Shown in pieces: positions 40,533-52,576 of a stretch of DNA of 64,000 nt. Each line of letters starts with the position of its first letter. Position 1 is the first letter of the stretch. A model generated the notes under the pieces. It was not told where the DNA came from and searched no databases. It saw nothing but the letters and a program-made list of their open reading frames with translations. The stretch covers positions 22,684,209 to 22,748,208 of the forward strand of contig NC_056033.1 of the NCBI RefSeq assembly GCF_004379255.2, in the 5' to 3' direction. The DNA is from Salvia splendens (Eukaryota; Streptophyta; Magnoliopsida; Lamiales; Lamiaceae). Position numbers and translations under genes: made by a program.

Positions 40533-40567
40533 CTCACACTTAGCCCAGTGTATGGTCTAAGTGTGAG
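40533..40567 (+). promoter_or_regulatory. Stem-loop 2 (CTCACACTTAGCCC / GGTCTAAGTGTGAG)
   Basis: The left arm 40533-40546 pairs with 40554-40567 around a 7-base loop. It shares both arms with stem-loop 1, 126 bases upstream. TAAGTGTGAG also appears immediately before the 3' LTR (52562-52571), so the motif may be part of the signal for plus-strand priming, RNA 3' processing or packaging. Confidence 0.7.
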
Positions 40568-41228
40568 AAGTTTTCCTTGGTTTCTGTTGTGCCGGTGCCT
40601 GTACCTAACCCTTTTTCCACTGCATCCAGTCCCTCGAGGACGAGTTCATATGCAGTGGGAGGGGGGAGGGTTAGTTCCAGAAAATAAAAATCATACATGT
40701 CAAAATTTTTGAAAATACAAAATATCATATAGGTAATAAATAGGCAATATACATGAAATTGGATAAGTGGAAGATTTGATTACTTGATCAGTTTCAATGA
40801 CGTAAGTATGATGGAAATGCTCAATTTTTAAACTTACTATGAAGCCTCTCTATATGTGAGTTATAAGCCAAAGTAGAACACTTTCTACTATCTTTACAAG
40901 GAAAAATTTTACGAGAGGCTGAATTTTTGATATATAGATGAAAATTGCACAAGTAGTAAGGACTAAAGGCATTAGGACTTAACCAATTTGAGCCTTTTCT
41001 TCTTTCGCTCCACGAACCCACCTCGTCAAGCAAGGCACCCCTTAGTTAACCAAATTGAGCCCATACACTTTGGCCCTTCCTTTTGAAACCAGAACCCATA
41101 TCCATACACTTTTTCTTTTTCTATACACGTGAGGGTATAGTATATTGAAGAGTGAGAAGCTCATCCTTCTATCTAAAAATCCTCCCCTTATTGTCCCACG
41201 CCAATCATCATCTCCGACCCCCTCCCCC

Positions 41229-42590
41229 ATGGCAAACCACCCAACTCTCCCATTAACTCACGTTATCACTCCATCGCCGGTCACACCCAATACCACCCGT
41301 CGGCCTTGCCGTCTCCCCCGATGACTAGGTCTCTTGAACGATTCCGCGTACCACACAATCGCACCTACCCTAGAAACAAGCCGGGCTTACCTTGACCACC
41401 TCATCCCGGCTGGCCGATCTAATAGCCAACCCGCCAAAACCCGAGAAGGCGGAGGTCATCTCGGACCAAAACATGACATTTAGTTCGAAAGAGCCAACAT
41501 CTCCAAAGCAACCCTCCAAGAAAATGGCCTTGCGAATATCGAAAATAAAACTCTAAAAGAGGAGAAGCACACTGGCACCACCCACCAAAGGGGACGGCCG
41601 GAAAAGATTTGTCCACTCTCCACTCCGGGAGGACAAGCAACTTCGAAAGAAAATTGACTTTGGAACGGACGATGGCTCCTCTCCCGGTAGCCCCTAATGC
41701 AAAGGATCCATCTTCCCGGTGGACCCGACGCGTGACATGGGAGATTACAAGCGGCCGGAAGATTTTAAACAAGTCCCGATCGCCGAGGATTGTGGAACAA
41801 CCCCCCCTTGCGGCGAGCATGATGCCTATACCACATAAATCCATTGTTCCGACCATGAATCTGGCCAAGACGCCGGCGCCGAGCCAACCGCCGCCGAGGA
41901 GAAGGAATCCCAACCGGATCATGACAACACAAAGGTACAAGGTGCTGCAAAAGTAAAAGGAATCTTGCGGGAAGAAAGAGTCAACTTACCTGAAACGGAT
42001 ATGGGAACAAAAGTACTTTTGGAAAGTAGCTTGGAGCCTTACCACATTGAGCCATCGCGTGTTTGCATGACCGTTGGAGAGGTAATGCAGCCAAAAATGT
42101 CAAATCTCCTCCACCTTGCATCTTTGGACGCGGCGGATATGCTTGATGTCACATCCGCCCAACCTTTTCACGTCGCCGGCCAGCCGGAGGCCGCACCAAT
42201 GATTGCAGAAGCTTACTACATCCAAACGTCGGGGACCGAACCCATTAAACCCTTGCCCTCAGCCACGTTCAGCCCCTCCCTTGAGGAATTTCCGCCACTT
42301 GGGAAAGGACGTACCGTAAAAATCCGTGACACCTTCGAGGAGCTTGCCGCAACCAAGGGCGTTCGTGGCCTGGTCGAGGCTGCCTCCGAGAGACCAAGCA
42401 CCTCGTGCCGATACGCCTAGTGTGAACCCAAACCTGGTCGGAGACGAAACTAAAAGCGGCGCGAGCAACAACCATGGAGCCAATGGAAATGGGGTGCACC
42501 CATTAGCGCCAACGAACGGTAATAATCGCAACCTAAGGGAGGAAGCCGGGGTCGGTTCGACTAGCAACAATCAGGCCGGAGGAGCCGAGG
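41229..42590 (+). pseudogene. LINE-2 ORF1, N-terminal part
   Basis: An ATG at 41229 (MANHPTLPLTHVITPSP) opens a frame that continues with stops and frame changes through 41609-41956 and 41965-42420 to the 42326-42590 frame. Low-complexity Pro/Ser/Arg content and SLDAADMLDVTSAQPFHVAG resemble LINE-1 ORF1 (LALDLISSQPLHEID), which supports the assignment. At least three frameshifts are present. The DUF4283 N-terminal half expected next is missing: the Tekay-like fragment replaces it. Confidence 0.7.
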
Positions 42591-42624
42591 CGGGTCCCTC
42601 GGGTCCCACGCTACTCTGGGTTTC

Positions 42625-42672
42625 ATTGTTGGCCTCGTTTTCATTATGAACTGCTGCGCGTCTGGGAGGCAT
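42625..42672 (-). pseudogene. Start of gag of the minus-strand Tekay-like fragment
   Basis: A minus-strand ATG at 42672 begins MPPRRAAVHNENEANN. The MPPRR start is typical of chromovirus gag polyproteins, and it lies at the right distance after the primer site and leader. Only a few dozen codons survive before the join with LINE-2, so the domain itself is not preserved. Confidence 0.6.
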
Positions 42673-43168
42673 TCTGATTAATCACACACGTTAGTACAGT
42701 TGTCTGAATCTTACTCCTCACCACACCACACCACACAACCTCTCAAAATAAAATTTCACATATTTCCTTACACGTATCAAAGTAAACATGAACACAATGA
42801 TAAAACAAGTACGTGCTTCACCGGGTCGCCGTTGTCTCGTCATCTCCTCACCCCTTGGGATTCGCTCTTTTCTATGCCTCATTCGTACCATCAATAAATA
42901 TATTGCCTTAAAAGAAAGTATAGTCCGCGCGGATATTACTAGCCTACATCTGAGGCCTTTGAAGTCTACATCTCAATCATACTCCATTCATTATCACGTC
43001 CAACATCAATTGCATAAACATTCCTCATTTCAAAACATTTTACCTTCTCTTTTGTTGAGCACGGCGAGACGGAATGTTGAGCCTTCAATGAATACTCTTT
43101 TAGTCTAGCGAAACGAGTCTAGACTAGATTGAATAAGAGACTCTCGGTTCAAAGCGGAAGGAAAAATT

Positions 43169-43180
43169 GCTCTGATACCA
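43169..43180 (-). promoter_or_regulatory. Primer binding site, initiator tRNA-Met
   Basis: The minus strand reads TGGTATCAGAGC three bases after the LTR end. This is the standard plant initiator tRNA-Met primer site used by many Gypsy and Copia elements. Confidence 0.93.
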
Positions 43181-43183
43181 TTC

Positions 43184-46100
43184 TGTCACGACCGCACTTC
43201 CTAAGGATAGAAAGCACGGTGGGTCGCGACTAATGGGGGAATTAAGAAGCGGGGAAGAAAGGGGAAACAATCAAGGGGTACAACATGTAGATCAAAAGAT
43301 GAAACTTTATTACTAAATTATAGTTTGGAATCACGAAGCAACAAAGTTCGTAGAAAAATAGTCCAACAGATTAAAGAGAAACATAAGAGTTTTAAAACTT
43401 GGCATAGCGGAAGCATTTGAGAGTTAGCTACTACTATGTATGAAGACATAATAGTAACCGGAAGATTTACTGAATACGGTCTTTGTCCAAATGCTCAACA
43501 TCCTCCGTCCTCGTCAACGCTCAACCTGCACATAGGGAAAACACATGCAGGGGTTGAGTACTTGATGCACTCAGTGAACTCATGCCCAAAATAGATTTTA
43601 TCAATAAAGTTATGTCAAGCCATCGTTGAGTGAAACTCGGGTTTAACTTAAAAATGCCGAGAAACACTAAAATTATTTCCATAAAAAGGTGTCTGCGCAG
43701 ACAAATATCATCGTCGTCCTCCATCATGTACCATATCTGAACCATCATGTGAAACGAGAATGTGGCCACAAACTTGATCACTGGACCGGCCGACCCAAAG
43801 GACGGCTCACGATCCCCATCAGTGCACTAGCCTAAGTAGGGCTTAGACCCTAGTTAGACCAAAATTCGTTAACCATCAAAGTCTAGTAGAACATTATTCT
43901 AGTAGACAATCAGATAGGCAATTCAAAACATAAAATACGGCATAACAGAACATTTAAACCACCCTTATCACCCCATATACATGTCATTGCAAATAAAGGA
44001 GTTTAAGTAATAAAGCCCACCTCAAAAGCTTAGTAGTTTCCTTAACAAACTTCTTGATCCAACTTTAATGATCGTGCGGGCAACCTTTTTGAGAAAATTA
44101 AAGTACACATCAATCTCAAGAAAGAAAACATTTATAATGCATGCACTCTAATTAAAGTCTTTTATCTCGTTTCTCGATTTTCGTGTATTTTCGATTATTC
44201 GGCGGCCGCCCAAGGCTTCGCGGGCGACGCCGGTCGGCCGCTTTCACCAATACTTCCTCCGTTGGCTCCTCGTATTTTTCTCCACGGTATCGAATTATGA
44301 AGCCTCAAATTTATTCAAGCGCATAAGTAAATTATCACAATTATTTCCATTCGAAATTATATTTATTTTGGACTTGAGATATATTATTCATCCTTGACAT
44401 TAATCAAGAATTACTTAAGTAATTCCCCACAATTAATTATTGGCCCAAAGATTTATTTAAAAGGCCCAAGACTACTTTATTTCTAGCCCATTGTAATTAT
44501 CAAACAACCCACCTTATTTCTCCATTTTAATTTGATGAGCCCATAACTTCCAAGAGAGGCCCAATAGAATTATATTACTCATCCTTATTTCTTCAAAAAA
44601 AAAGAAGGGAGGCCCAAGAATACTGACCCACCAAGTAATACTCCCTTCTCCACTATCGGCCCCATCACTCCCTTTCTTCTTCATCTCTTTCCCTCACATC
44701 AAAAGATCCTCAATTTGAGAGGAAACTCAATTTCCCGTCACCTCCCTCATCTTTTCTAATTCTCTTTGCCCAAAACGGCCAGTTCCAAAATCTCCGTCGC
44801 CATCTCCAACTCCGCCAGAGCCGTCGGTCGTCTTCAGCGTCCAGCCACCGCCTCCAATCCGTCGGAAGAGTTGTTGCTATCTCGCCGGGAGGACGCTGCT
44901 GTCACTGCTACACAGAGTCGTCTCTGCAGTTCGCTACTGCTCCGTCTACACAGAGTCGTCGGGGCTGTTCGCTGCTGCTCCGTCAGTGGTCGTGCAGCCC
45001 CGAAACATCACCGCAGCCCCCGATTCGTCCTGAAACCAACCCAAAAGATAAGTTTCTTTACTCAATTATGTTCCTTTCGCAATTTCGGTTAATCACAGCG
45101 GGTGTTCGATTATTGATTGGTGCTCAAAATATGGATCGTTTGATTGGTGATACTTGTTGATTGAGTTAAGTGTGGGAGATTAAGGTGTGATGATATGCTA
45201 TGTATACAATGATCCAAAAAGGAAGGGATTATACCTCAATAACACGCTATTGAAATGTGAAGTTGTAGGAATCGAAAGGAGTAGTTCCCTGCACTTGGCA
45301 GATTCGTTTCTGTCAACAATTTGTTGTATATGTTTGAAACTGGAATGGAATTGAGTATCTTGAACTATGGATTTGTAAAAAGAAATTACCTTGACTTGTG
45401 TGAGATTGAAACAAAAAGGGCTGCAATTTCTTCTACTCTCTCATTCTTCTCGGTTATTTTTGCTTGGAATTGCAGATTGTGTTAGGGAAGGAGAGAAGTG
45501 GAGAAGCTAATGTATTAAACTTGTGTGACCATTGGGTTGTAGAATTGAAGATGGAAGATGGAAGGTGGAAGGTCACCTTGGAAGATGGCGTTAGGGAAGG
45601 GAATGATTGGGCTCAAAATCTATCTCCCACATTTTATTTATTTGTTGAAGTTCATAGACACAAAATGCTTTATTTCGTTGTAATAAATCAAGCCCAAACT
45701 TATTTATTTGCCATAGAAGTCTTCTATTTTCCATGGCCCAAAGCCATCGTGAACCAACGTTTCAACTTTAATTCATCATTTGAGAAGTCCATGTGTATTA
45801 TTATTATATTGCATTCTTGTTCACTAATTGAAGTTCATAAAAACTTTAATTATTTTTGTCATCCCATTTCCGACAAAGATTAAAACAGCCCATTGGTGTT
45901 GTTCCAAATATTAATTCTTCAAAATCATTGATTTCCAAACACACTGCGTATTACATGTAGCACTTCCAAAAATTCCACGGAGACCGAAAGTATTCCTCTA
46001 CACCAAAAACAATTCACACTTCGCAAGTATGAATATTTAAAACTATCTCATAGTAACTTGGTGTTATTCCAAGTACTATAAAATCCATCTCAATCATCTC

Positions 46101-46329
46101 ATTCAATCATGCCAAGTATAGCAATATCAACGTCATTACTTCAACGAGATTTTCAAACACGTCTCCTAGAAAACTCTATTATTTAAATAAAAGAGACGTC
46201 TCATTTCACACCAAGCACATAAATATTATACTCCATTAATAAAAACGAGAAACATAGCATGACGACAGAAATTCATTTTAACTAAATCTCGACATATTTT
46301 AAATAGTACTTAAAAGTACGGGCGTTACA
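43184..46329 (-). repeat. 5' LTR of the minus-strand Tekay-like fragment (3146 bp)
   Basis: The TG...CA boundaries are fixed by the primer site at one end and LINE-2 ORF1 (WYNLVRLPIHLF) resuming at the other. On the minus strand it contains GGGATCGTGAGC, GGCCGGTCCAGTGA, GTGGCCACATTC and CACTGAGTGCATCAAGTACTC in the same order as the plus-strand LTR at 55231-58752. The two are related subfamilies. A small frame at 44766-45092 and others inside are not genes. Confidence 0.9.
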
Positions 46330-47332
46330 AATATGGTATAACCTAGTCCGCCTTCCGATTCATTTGTTCGATCAATCGGCCCTTTTCACGATTGGTAAGC
46401 TTCTTGGAATGCCAATTCAAGTTGATCGAACCACCACCAACAAATCAAGATTGTCTTTTGCACGCATATGTGTTGAGATCGATATTACCAAACCGCCCCC
46501 CGAGGAGATCATACTAGACATATGTGGGAGAGAAACGGTTCAACAAGTTCAGTGGGACAAGATTTCATCCTACTGTCGGGAATGCAAGCACGTCGGACAC
46601 TCAAGTGATGTGTGCCATGCAGCGGGGAAGTCGGACCGGCCTTTGAAAAGGAACTACAACATAGCTACACCAAAACGGGCAAACCAAGCGGAGCAAGGTA
46701 CCACCGAAAAGAAGGACATCACAAAGGATACATCCAACTACAATAATGCATGGAGACAACAAAGGAAGAATAAGGGGGTTGGGGCTGCAACGAGTGTTGG
46801 GCCGAATGGGGTGAAAGGTGCCGACCCGGAGTGGGAGGGTCCGGACATTGTGGGAGAGATTCATGAAAAACTTGGCCTCGAAAATGGAACTCACAGCAAT
46901 AGGAAGGGACGAATGGATGGAGAACCAAACAAAACCAACCCGAGGCCGGCTCCCGATCCCTCCATGCACGAAGGTGGACACTTGGACTCGGCGTGGGGAC
47001 ATCGGGATTCATCCCGCCGAATGTCGTCGTACGCTCGAGGGGGCATGCGAGGGGGAATGCGCTACACATCGTTTTGGAGGAATGGAGCCTCTACGCCAAC
47101 AAACTTCATGAGTACTAACAGGTATTATTCCCTCATGGCCAATGGGGAATTTGATGTTGATGGATACGGGGAGGAGGATGTGGCATTTATGGATACACAA
47201 CCTTTTTGCGAGCTTGTTGACGATCCGCCCCTACTCCTTGATGATGGCGAGAGAACAAGGGAGGACGAACAACAAATAGTCATTTTCCAAGGAGGGCCTT
47301 CACACCTTCCGGGTATGAATTCCCCTTGTTAA
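46330..47332 (+). pseudogene. LINE-2 ORF1, C-terminal part (DUF4283 end + zinc knuckle)
   Basis: The open frame resumes right after the LTR edge with WYNLVRLPIHLFDQSALFTI, matching LINE-1 (WCNLIGLPIHLFEKSALFAI). SRLSFARICVEIDI and the CX2CX4HX4C knuckle CRECKHVGHSSDVC (about 46575-46617) follow, then a long polar tail rich in Arg, Gly and Asn. The frame closes at 47330-47332, overlapping the ORF2 start at 47326 by 7 bases. The ORF1-ORF2 overlap is the same arrangement as in LINE-1. Confidence 0.9.
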
Positions 47333-50300
47333 TCAAGTCTTACAATATCATGTTTTGGAACGCTAGGGGAGTTGCTAATGCTTCGACCCAAAATGTTCTA
47401 AAAAGACTAATCAAATGTTATAATGTTATGTTTCTTGCAATAATGGAGCCACTGACAACCCCCAACCTGGACCGCTATTCCAAGGCGCTCGGGTTAAATT
47501 ACAAAGGCTCAAACACCTCCGGAAAAATCTAGATTTTTGGTGAAGACGGAACCACCTTTGATTTTGAAGAGGACACGGATCAGATCCTTCACGGACGACT
47601 TACCTCACATCGCATGGCAAGCCACTTCTTCATCTCGGTGGTTTATGCAAAGTGTACAAGATCGGAGAGATACCCACTTTGGGATAAAATGAGGGAAATC
47701 TCAACCAGTGCGGATGGGACACCATGGCTGATCGGAGGGGACTTCAACACGATATTATCACTTGGAGATAGAACTGGGAGTGATACCAACCGGCAGGCCG
47801 AGATGCTTGATTTTGCAGAAACCATTGAAGATTGCCAACTCCTCGACTCAGGGTATGATGGTGCGGAGTATACTTGGGCCAAGAATGGGCTGTTCGAAAG
47901 GCTGGACAGGATGTTTGTTAGCGAGGCATGGACAAGAGGTTTTGAGGCAACGAGGGTGACTAACCTCCCACGAGTCTCCTCGCACCACGGTCCAGTCCTT
48001 GCTAGGTGCAAGATGGGGAGAACTCCATCCGGAGGTAGCTCCTTCCGCTTCCAAAATATGTGGGTTCGACATGACGATTTTAAGAAACTAATGCAAGACA
48101 CTTGGGAGCAATCGACGGGAGCGACCGGACTCCTCAACCTCCAAATCAAATTATCACGGACTAAGAAGGCCCTAAAAGGCTGGAATAAAGAGGTATTTGG
48201 TAACATTCATGCCAACCTCAAAAGCATGGAAGACAAAATTGCTAAAGATCAAGTCGGGTTTGAGGAGTACCCAACCCCCCGGAACAGGTCAGAGATCAAC
48301 AAGAGCATAGCCGAATACATTCTTCTTCTTATAATGGAGGAGGACTTCTGGCGTCAAAAGGCGGCATTGAGGTGGCTTGCGGAGGGTGACAAGAACACGA
48401 GATTTTACCAAAGTTGGGTGAAACAGAAGAGTGTCAGGCGCGCATTCACTCGGTCCAAGCAAATGGTCGGGAGATTGTGAAAGAAACAGAAATAAAAAAC
48501 TCAGCGGTCGAGTACTTTCGGGGCCTCCTAGCACCGGATAACCCAGCCCTCGCGGAGCCGGACCTTGACCTAATACAACAATTCCCGCCCACAACGGCCC
48601 TCATGGACCTTCACAAGGCCCCGGATGCAAGTGAGGTGAAGAATGTGGTTTTTGAGATCTTGGGGGATAACGCACCCGGACCAGACGGCTTCTCGGCCAT
48701 GTTTTACCAAGCGTGTTGGGGGATCGTAGGCATGGACGTAGTGGATGCTATTAAGCAGTTCTTCAATGGGGCTTACCTCCCCCTGAGTGTCACGGCCACA
48801 AACACTGTCCTCATCCCGAAGAAGGCTTCGCCTGAGTCATGGGACGACTATCGTCCCATTAGCCTCTGTAATGTCTTCAATAAGATTATAACTAAAGTTC
48901 TAACGGCAAGGCTTGCTCCCCTTTTGCCACAGGTTATCTCCCCAAACCAGAGTGGATTTGTAAGGGGACGGCTCTTAAACGACAAATTTCCTCCTCGCCA
49001 AGAGATGTTCCCCGAGATTGCTAGATGCTCCCTGGCACCGAATGTGGCGATCAAGATTGACATGGCCAAAGCCTATGATAGAGTTCAGTGGTCGTTCCTC
49101 CTCAAGGTTCTTATGCGCATGGGTTTCTTGGAGGCATGGGTAGCCTTAATTGAAAGATGCATCGGGTGCTGCTGGTTCTCAGTCCTCATCAATGGAGCCC
49201 CTGCGGGATTCTTCAAGTCGACCCGAGGCCTCAGACAAGGCGATCCCATCTCCCCGGCCATGTTTGTGATAGCCGCGGATTACTTGTCAAGGGCTCTCGA
49301 CAGGATCATTCTCGGTCAGAGGGAGATGACATTCAAAGCCTCCAGGCGGTGCATGGAAATCAGCCACCTCGCATATGCTGACGATATCATTATCTTCACT
49401 CAAGCAGCCAAACTTCCACTACGCCGACTTAGAGCTTGTCCTATTAGGTACGAGGGCGTCTCCTGGCAACAGATTAATCTCGCCAAAAGCAACTTCTATA
49501 TTGCTGAAGCACATGAACAATGGGCACAAGAAATCCAAACGGAAGGTGGTTTCTCTCGGGGGGAGTTTCCTTTCCTCTATTTGGGGGTGCCCATATTCCG
49601 AGGAGTCAAGCGCACGGACATGTTCATGTTTATCCAGGAAAAGATTGCTAGACGGATATCCGGGTGGGCACATAGGCACTTGTCCTTTGGAGGCGGGATA
49701 ACTCTTATCAAAAGTACTCTCGAGGCGATTCCTATTCACATCTTCCAAGCCATTGAGCCGATTGATGGTGCACTTAAGCTGCTCGATCAACAAATGGCGC
49801 GATTCTTTTGGGGCTCGACAAATGAAAGGAAAAGGACCCATTGGATTAGTTAGGAACAAATGTGCCTGCCCACTATGGAAGGAGGGCTCGGAATTCGCAA
49901 GTTTAAGAAAGTGCTGCGAGCCTTTAACATCAAACTCTGGTGGCGGTTCCGAGAGCAGAGCTCCTTGTGGGCACGATACATGATGGTTTAGTATTGCTTT
50001 AAATCCTCGCTGCTCACCTCGAGAATGTCGGGGAGAAATAGCCCAACTTGGAAAAGGCTTGCCATGGCTTGGATACACGGACACCCGCACATCCGATGGC
50101 TAGTGGGGCACAGCAAAATATTCTTTTGGGATGATATATGGCTCGGCAACACGCCTCTTAGGGGCCTTTGTCTCAACGAGCGAGGCAAGCCCGAGACATA
50201 CGTCTCGGATTTCATCAAAGAAGGCACATGGGATGAGCCTAAATTGCAGGTTCTACACGACCAGGCAGGCCTCCCTCAGGAGATCATCGTCCAAATCCTC

Positions 50301-51494
50301 AACACCCCGATCTTAGTCGGGGAACCAGACATCCCGAGATGGACCCTTTCTCAGTGCGGTGACTTCTCGCTAGCCTCGACGTGGGAAACCATCCGGACAC
50401 CTAGGCCCATCATTCAAGGACTTGAAGATATACGGAAGGCTGGCCTCACTATATCCATCGCAATTTTCATGTGGATGCTTCTCTCCAACCGAATTCCCCG
50501 TTGACTTGAAACTCTAATGGCGCAAGATTGAGTTGGCGTCTAAGTGCCAATGCTGCCCCCGCCGGCATAGCTCCGAGTCCACCCAACATCTCTTCATTCA
50601 GGGAGACGGGGCTAGAAAAGTATGGGGAGAATTTGATGAATGGTTCGAAGGCACCGCCCCACCACTCCGGGTCAATGATACCATCCCAACAAGGATAGGA
50701 GTGTGGGCGCAAAGATCCCGGCATTCAAGCAAGAGAAACCTTAGCCGAGTCATGCCATATCTCATTCTATGGTTCCTTTGGGCGGAGAGGAATCGGAGTC
50801 GACACCTTGAGGTCCAATTCAAGGCGAACAATGTAGTGTGGCAGACAATCACTTACATTTGAAACAGCATGTCCAATGGAAGCCTCAAGCCGAAGCATTG
50901 GAAGGGGGTTAAACTTGGGCTTAACATCCCAAGTCTTGCCGAACCCAGAAGGCCGATGCCGTTCGCTATGCAGATTAAATGGAACCCCCCGGACCAGCCG
51001 TGGCTTAAACTCAACACGGACGGATCTTACTTTGAATCAACCGGTAAAGCAGGGGGAGGTGGCCTTATTTGAGATCATTCGGGAAGGCTGCTCGTAGCCT
51101 TTGCGCTGCCCCTTGAAGCTCAATCAGCCCTTGAGGCCGAACTACTAGCCATGCATCACGGCTTGAAAATGGCTAAGGATTTCGCGCAACCAATTTGGCT
51201 TGAGTCGGATGCCGAGCAAGCAATCAACCTAACCAAATGAACAAGCTGGGGACCGGCCCACACTCGCCAAGCTATGGCGCACTTGGCCCTACATAAGCGT
51301 CGGACCACTCTTCGAGTAACCTTCATCCACCGAGAAGGAACATGGCGGTCGACCTCCTTGCGAAGTTGGGCTCAAAGTTGGATAATAGCCAAACCTGGAA
51401 TGCCCGAATAGCCCCGAGAGCTCTCCAAGACATCATCCGAATGGAACAATTGGGGATCCCAAACATTCGGGTCCGAGGGGAGGATGGCGACTAG
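47326..51494 (+). pseudogene. LINE-2 ORF2: endonuclease, reverse transcriptase, RNase H
   Basis: Endonuclease: MFWNARGVANAS, LAIMEPLTTPN, WLIGGDFNTILS, ERLDRMFVSEAW (47338-48060), with one TAG at 47530. A one-base shift near 48435 leads into 48414-49853, a fully open RT: PGPDGFSAMFYQACW, LIPKKASPESWDDYRPISLC, VAIKIDMAKAYDRVQWSFLL (catalytic Asp), GLRQGDPISPAMFVIAADYL, SHLAYADDIIIFTQ (YADD). After a TAG at 49851 the frame continues through GGLGIRKFKKVLRAFNIKLW and a zf-RVT-like region (about 50025-50860). The RNase H domain is at about 50985-51410, with catalytic-type residues in NTDGS, EAELLAMHHGL and ESDAEQAI. Several further stops and shifts disable it. The domain order is that of plant L1 elements that acquired a cellular-type RNase H. 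Confidence 0.93.
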
Positions 51495-51780
51495 AAGCGC
51501 GCACATACCGATTTTGCATGCGCCACACGACGCATGCTTGCGTACAAGGGTCACCAGAGAGTAGGCAGGTGTCGAGCCGCGCGCGACACGACCTCAACAT
51601 ACTCTTATGGTGTTTTTTGATTTCTCGTGTTTTGGATAGTTTTGGTTTTGTGTCGGTTGTAATTGCTTCATGTATCCTTAGCTCCGGGGGTAGGACAATT
51701 GTAATCTTGAATTTGACTGGTGCAATATAGGGATGAGGGACCCACGAACCCTCCACCGTGAAGGTGTTTGATTAAAAAAA
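51495..51780 (+). other. LINE-2 3' UTR and A-tail
   Basis: Non-coding 3' UTR ending GGTGTTTGATTAAAAAAA, with the A run at 51774-51780. The short A-tail marks the LINE 3' end. The sequence beyond (GAGATGAGTC...) is Athila-like 3' region. Confidence 0.8.
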
Positions 51781-52576
51781 GAGATGAGTCATTTCAAAGT
51801 AAGCGGTAGTACGATAGAAAGTAAAAATAAAAGGGTAGCCGGGTTGAGCGAGTTAGTCAATCAAGTTGATCAAGTCAGAAATCAAGTCAAAAAAAATGTT
51901 GTTATCGAGAAAAGTTTGAGAAAAAGAGGGCAGGGAAAGTTATAACCTGACCCGATAAGTCGGAAGTTAGAAAAAAATAAGCCAAACGTTCAAGGCTAGA
52001 AGTCGCCACTTGACCAAATAAGATATCTAGTGGCGAAATAAATAGTTCGAATCTTTGGTTTCTTGACTCACGTGTTTTTCTTTTTACAGTTTATATTTTT
52101 AAACTTAGAACCCCTAGGACCCTACCTTGATACACCACTACCCTTAAGCCTCATTACACCCGAAACAAAGACCTTAAGGAACTATCTTGTGCAATCCGAT
52201 TCGAGGTATTAAATTTGTGGCAATACCGAGTGAACAGTCCTAACATCTCTGTTGAGAAATGAGTGACTGAGTGAATCCAACAGTGGTTTTTAAATTGAGC
52301 AATCTTGACGAACTGACACCTTGATCAAGTAAAAGCAAAAAAAGAAGAAACATAAGCTGCTGGCGAATGGATTGACCTCGACCTCGGGTATGATTGTTGG
52401 AAATTTATTCGATCTAATGCATCTATGTGAATATGAGTTTTTATTTCGAGTCTTGTTTTCTTTTTTGTTTTCTTTTAATTTCTTGAAATGAGTAAACCAT
52501 GCCTGAAATTTGCCTTATTTTTTTCTTTTCTTTTTCTTTATACTTGGTGACAAGTATGTTTTAAGTGTGAGCAGTT
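51781..52576 (+). other. 3' non-coding region of the Athila-like element (right part)
   Basis: No gene. It contains TTGATCAAG motifs at 51866 and 52321, a block ACCCTACCTTGATACACCAC typical of Athila 3' regions, and long T-rich runs at 52440-52555. It ends TTAAGTGTGAGCAGT directly before the LTR, in the position of the polypurine tract, although the tract is not purely purine. Confidence 0.7.

Larger units (their letters stand above)
40318..41150 (+). other. 3' non-coding region of the Athila-like element (left part)
   Basis: No gene. It contains two stem-loops (own entries), a purine-rich run GTGGGAGGGGGGAGGGTTAG at 40652-40671, a CTTGATCAG motif at 40783, and two copies of TTAACCAAWTTGAGCC (about 40979 and 41045). 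The LINE-2 start lies somewhere around 41100-41200; the exact boundary is not visible. Confidence 0.65.
42590..46329 (-). mobile_element. 5' fragment of a Tekay-like chromovirus in LINE-2 ORF1
   Basis: Read on the minus strand: an LTR (46329-43184) beginning TGTAACGCCCGTACTTTTAA and ending GGTCGTGACA, then GAA, the initiator-tRNA-Met primer site TGGTATCAGAGC (43180-43169), a leader of about 500 bp, and a gag start at 42672 (MPPRRAAVHNENEANNET). The gag frame fails within about 35 codons and the sequence merges into LINE-2 ORF1 near 42590. The rest of the element and its 3' LTR are absent. The right edge has AATAT next to the LTR but there is no matching copy on the left, so the left edge is a deletion, not an insertion end. 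Confidence 0.88.
41150..51780 (+). mobile_element. LINE-2: L1-type LINE with RNase H, nested in the Athila-like element
   Basis: ORF1 begins at about 41229 and is interrupted at about 42590-46329 by a minus-strand Tekay-like fragment. ORF1 resumes at 46330 with the DUF4283 end and zinc knuckle, and ORF2 runs 47326-51494 (endonuclease, RT, zf-RVT-like region, RNase H). A 3' UTR of about 280 bp ends in an A run (51774-51780). Sequence on both sides (up to about 41150 and from 51781) belongs to the Athila-like element, as shown by shared motifs. A target-site duplication could not be identified because the 5' limit is unclear. Confidence 0.92.

Noticed and set aside
40652..40671. Purine-rich run as the true polypurine tract of the Athila-like element
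   Set aside because: It lies before more Athila-type 3' sequence and not directly before an LTR; the LTR starts at 52577. It may be a secondary (central) tract but nothing proves this.
44766..45092. Open frame of 108 codons with Ser/Arg content
   Set aside because: It lies inside the minus-strand Tekay-like LTR, has no motif and no support from related LTRs.
41140..51800. Target-site duplication for LINE-2
   Set aside because: Compared GAGATGAGTC after the A run with sequence near 41150 (AGAGTGAGAAG); the resemblance is too weak and the LINE 5' end is not fixed, so no call is made.
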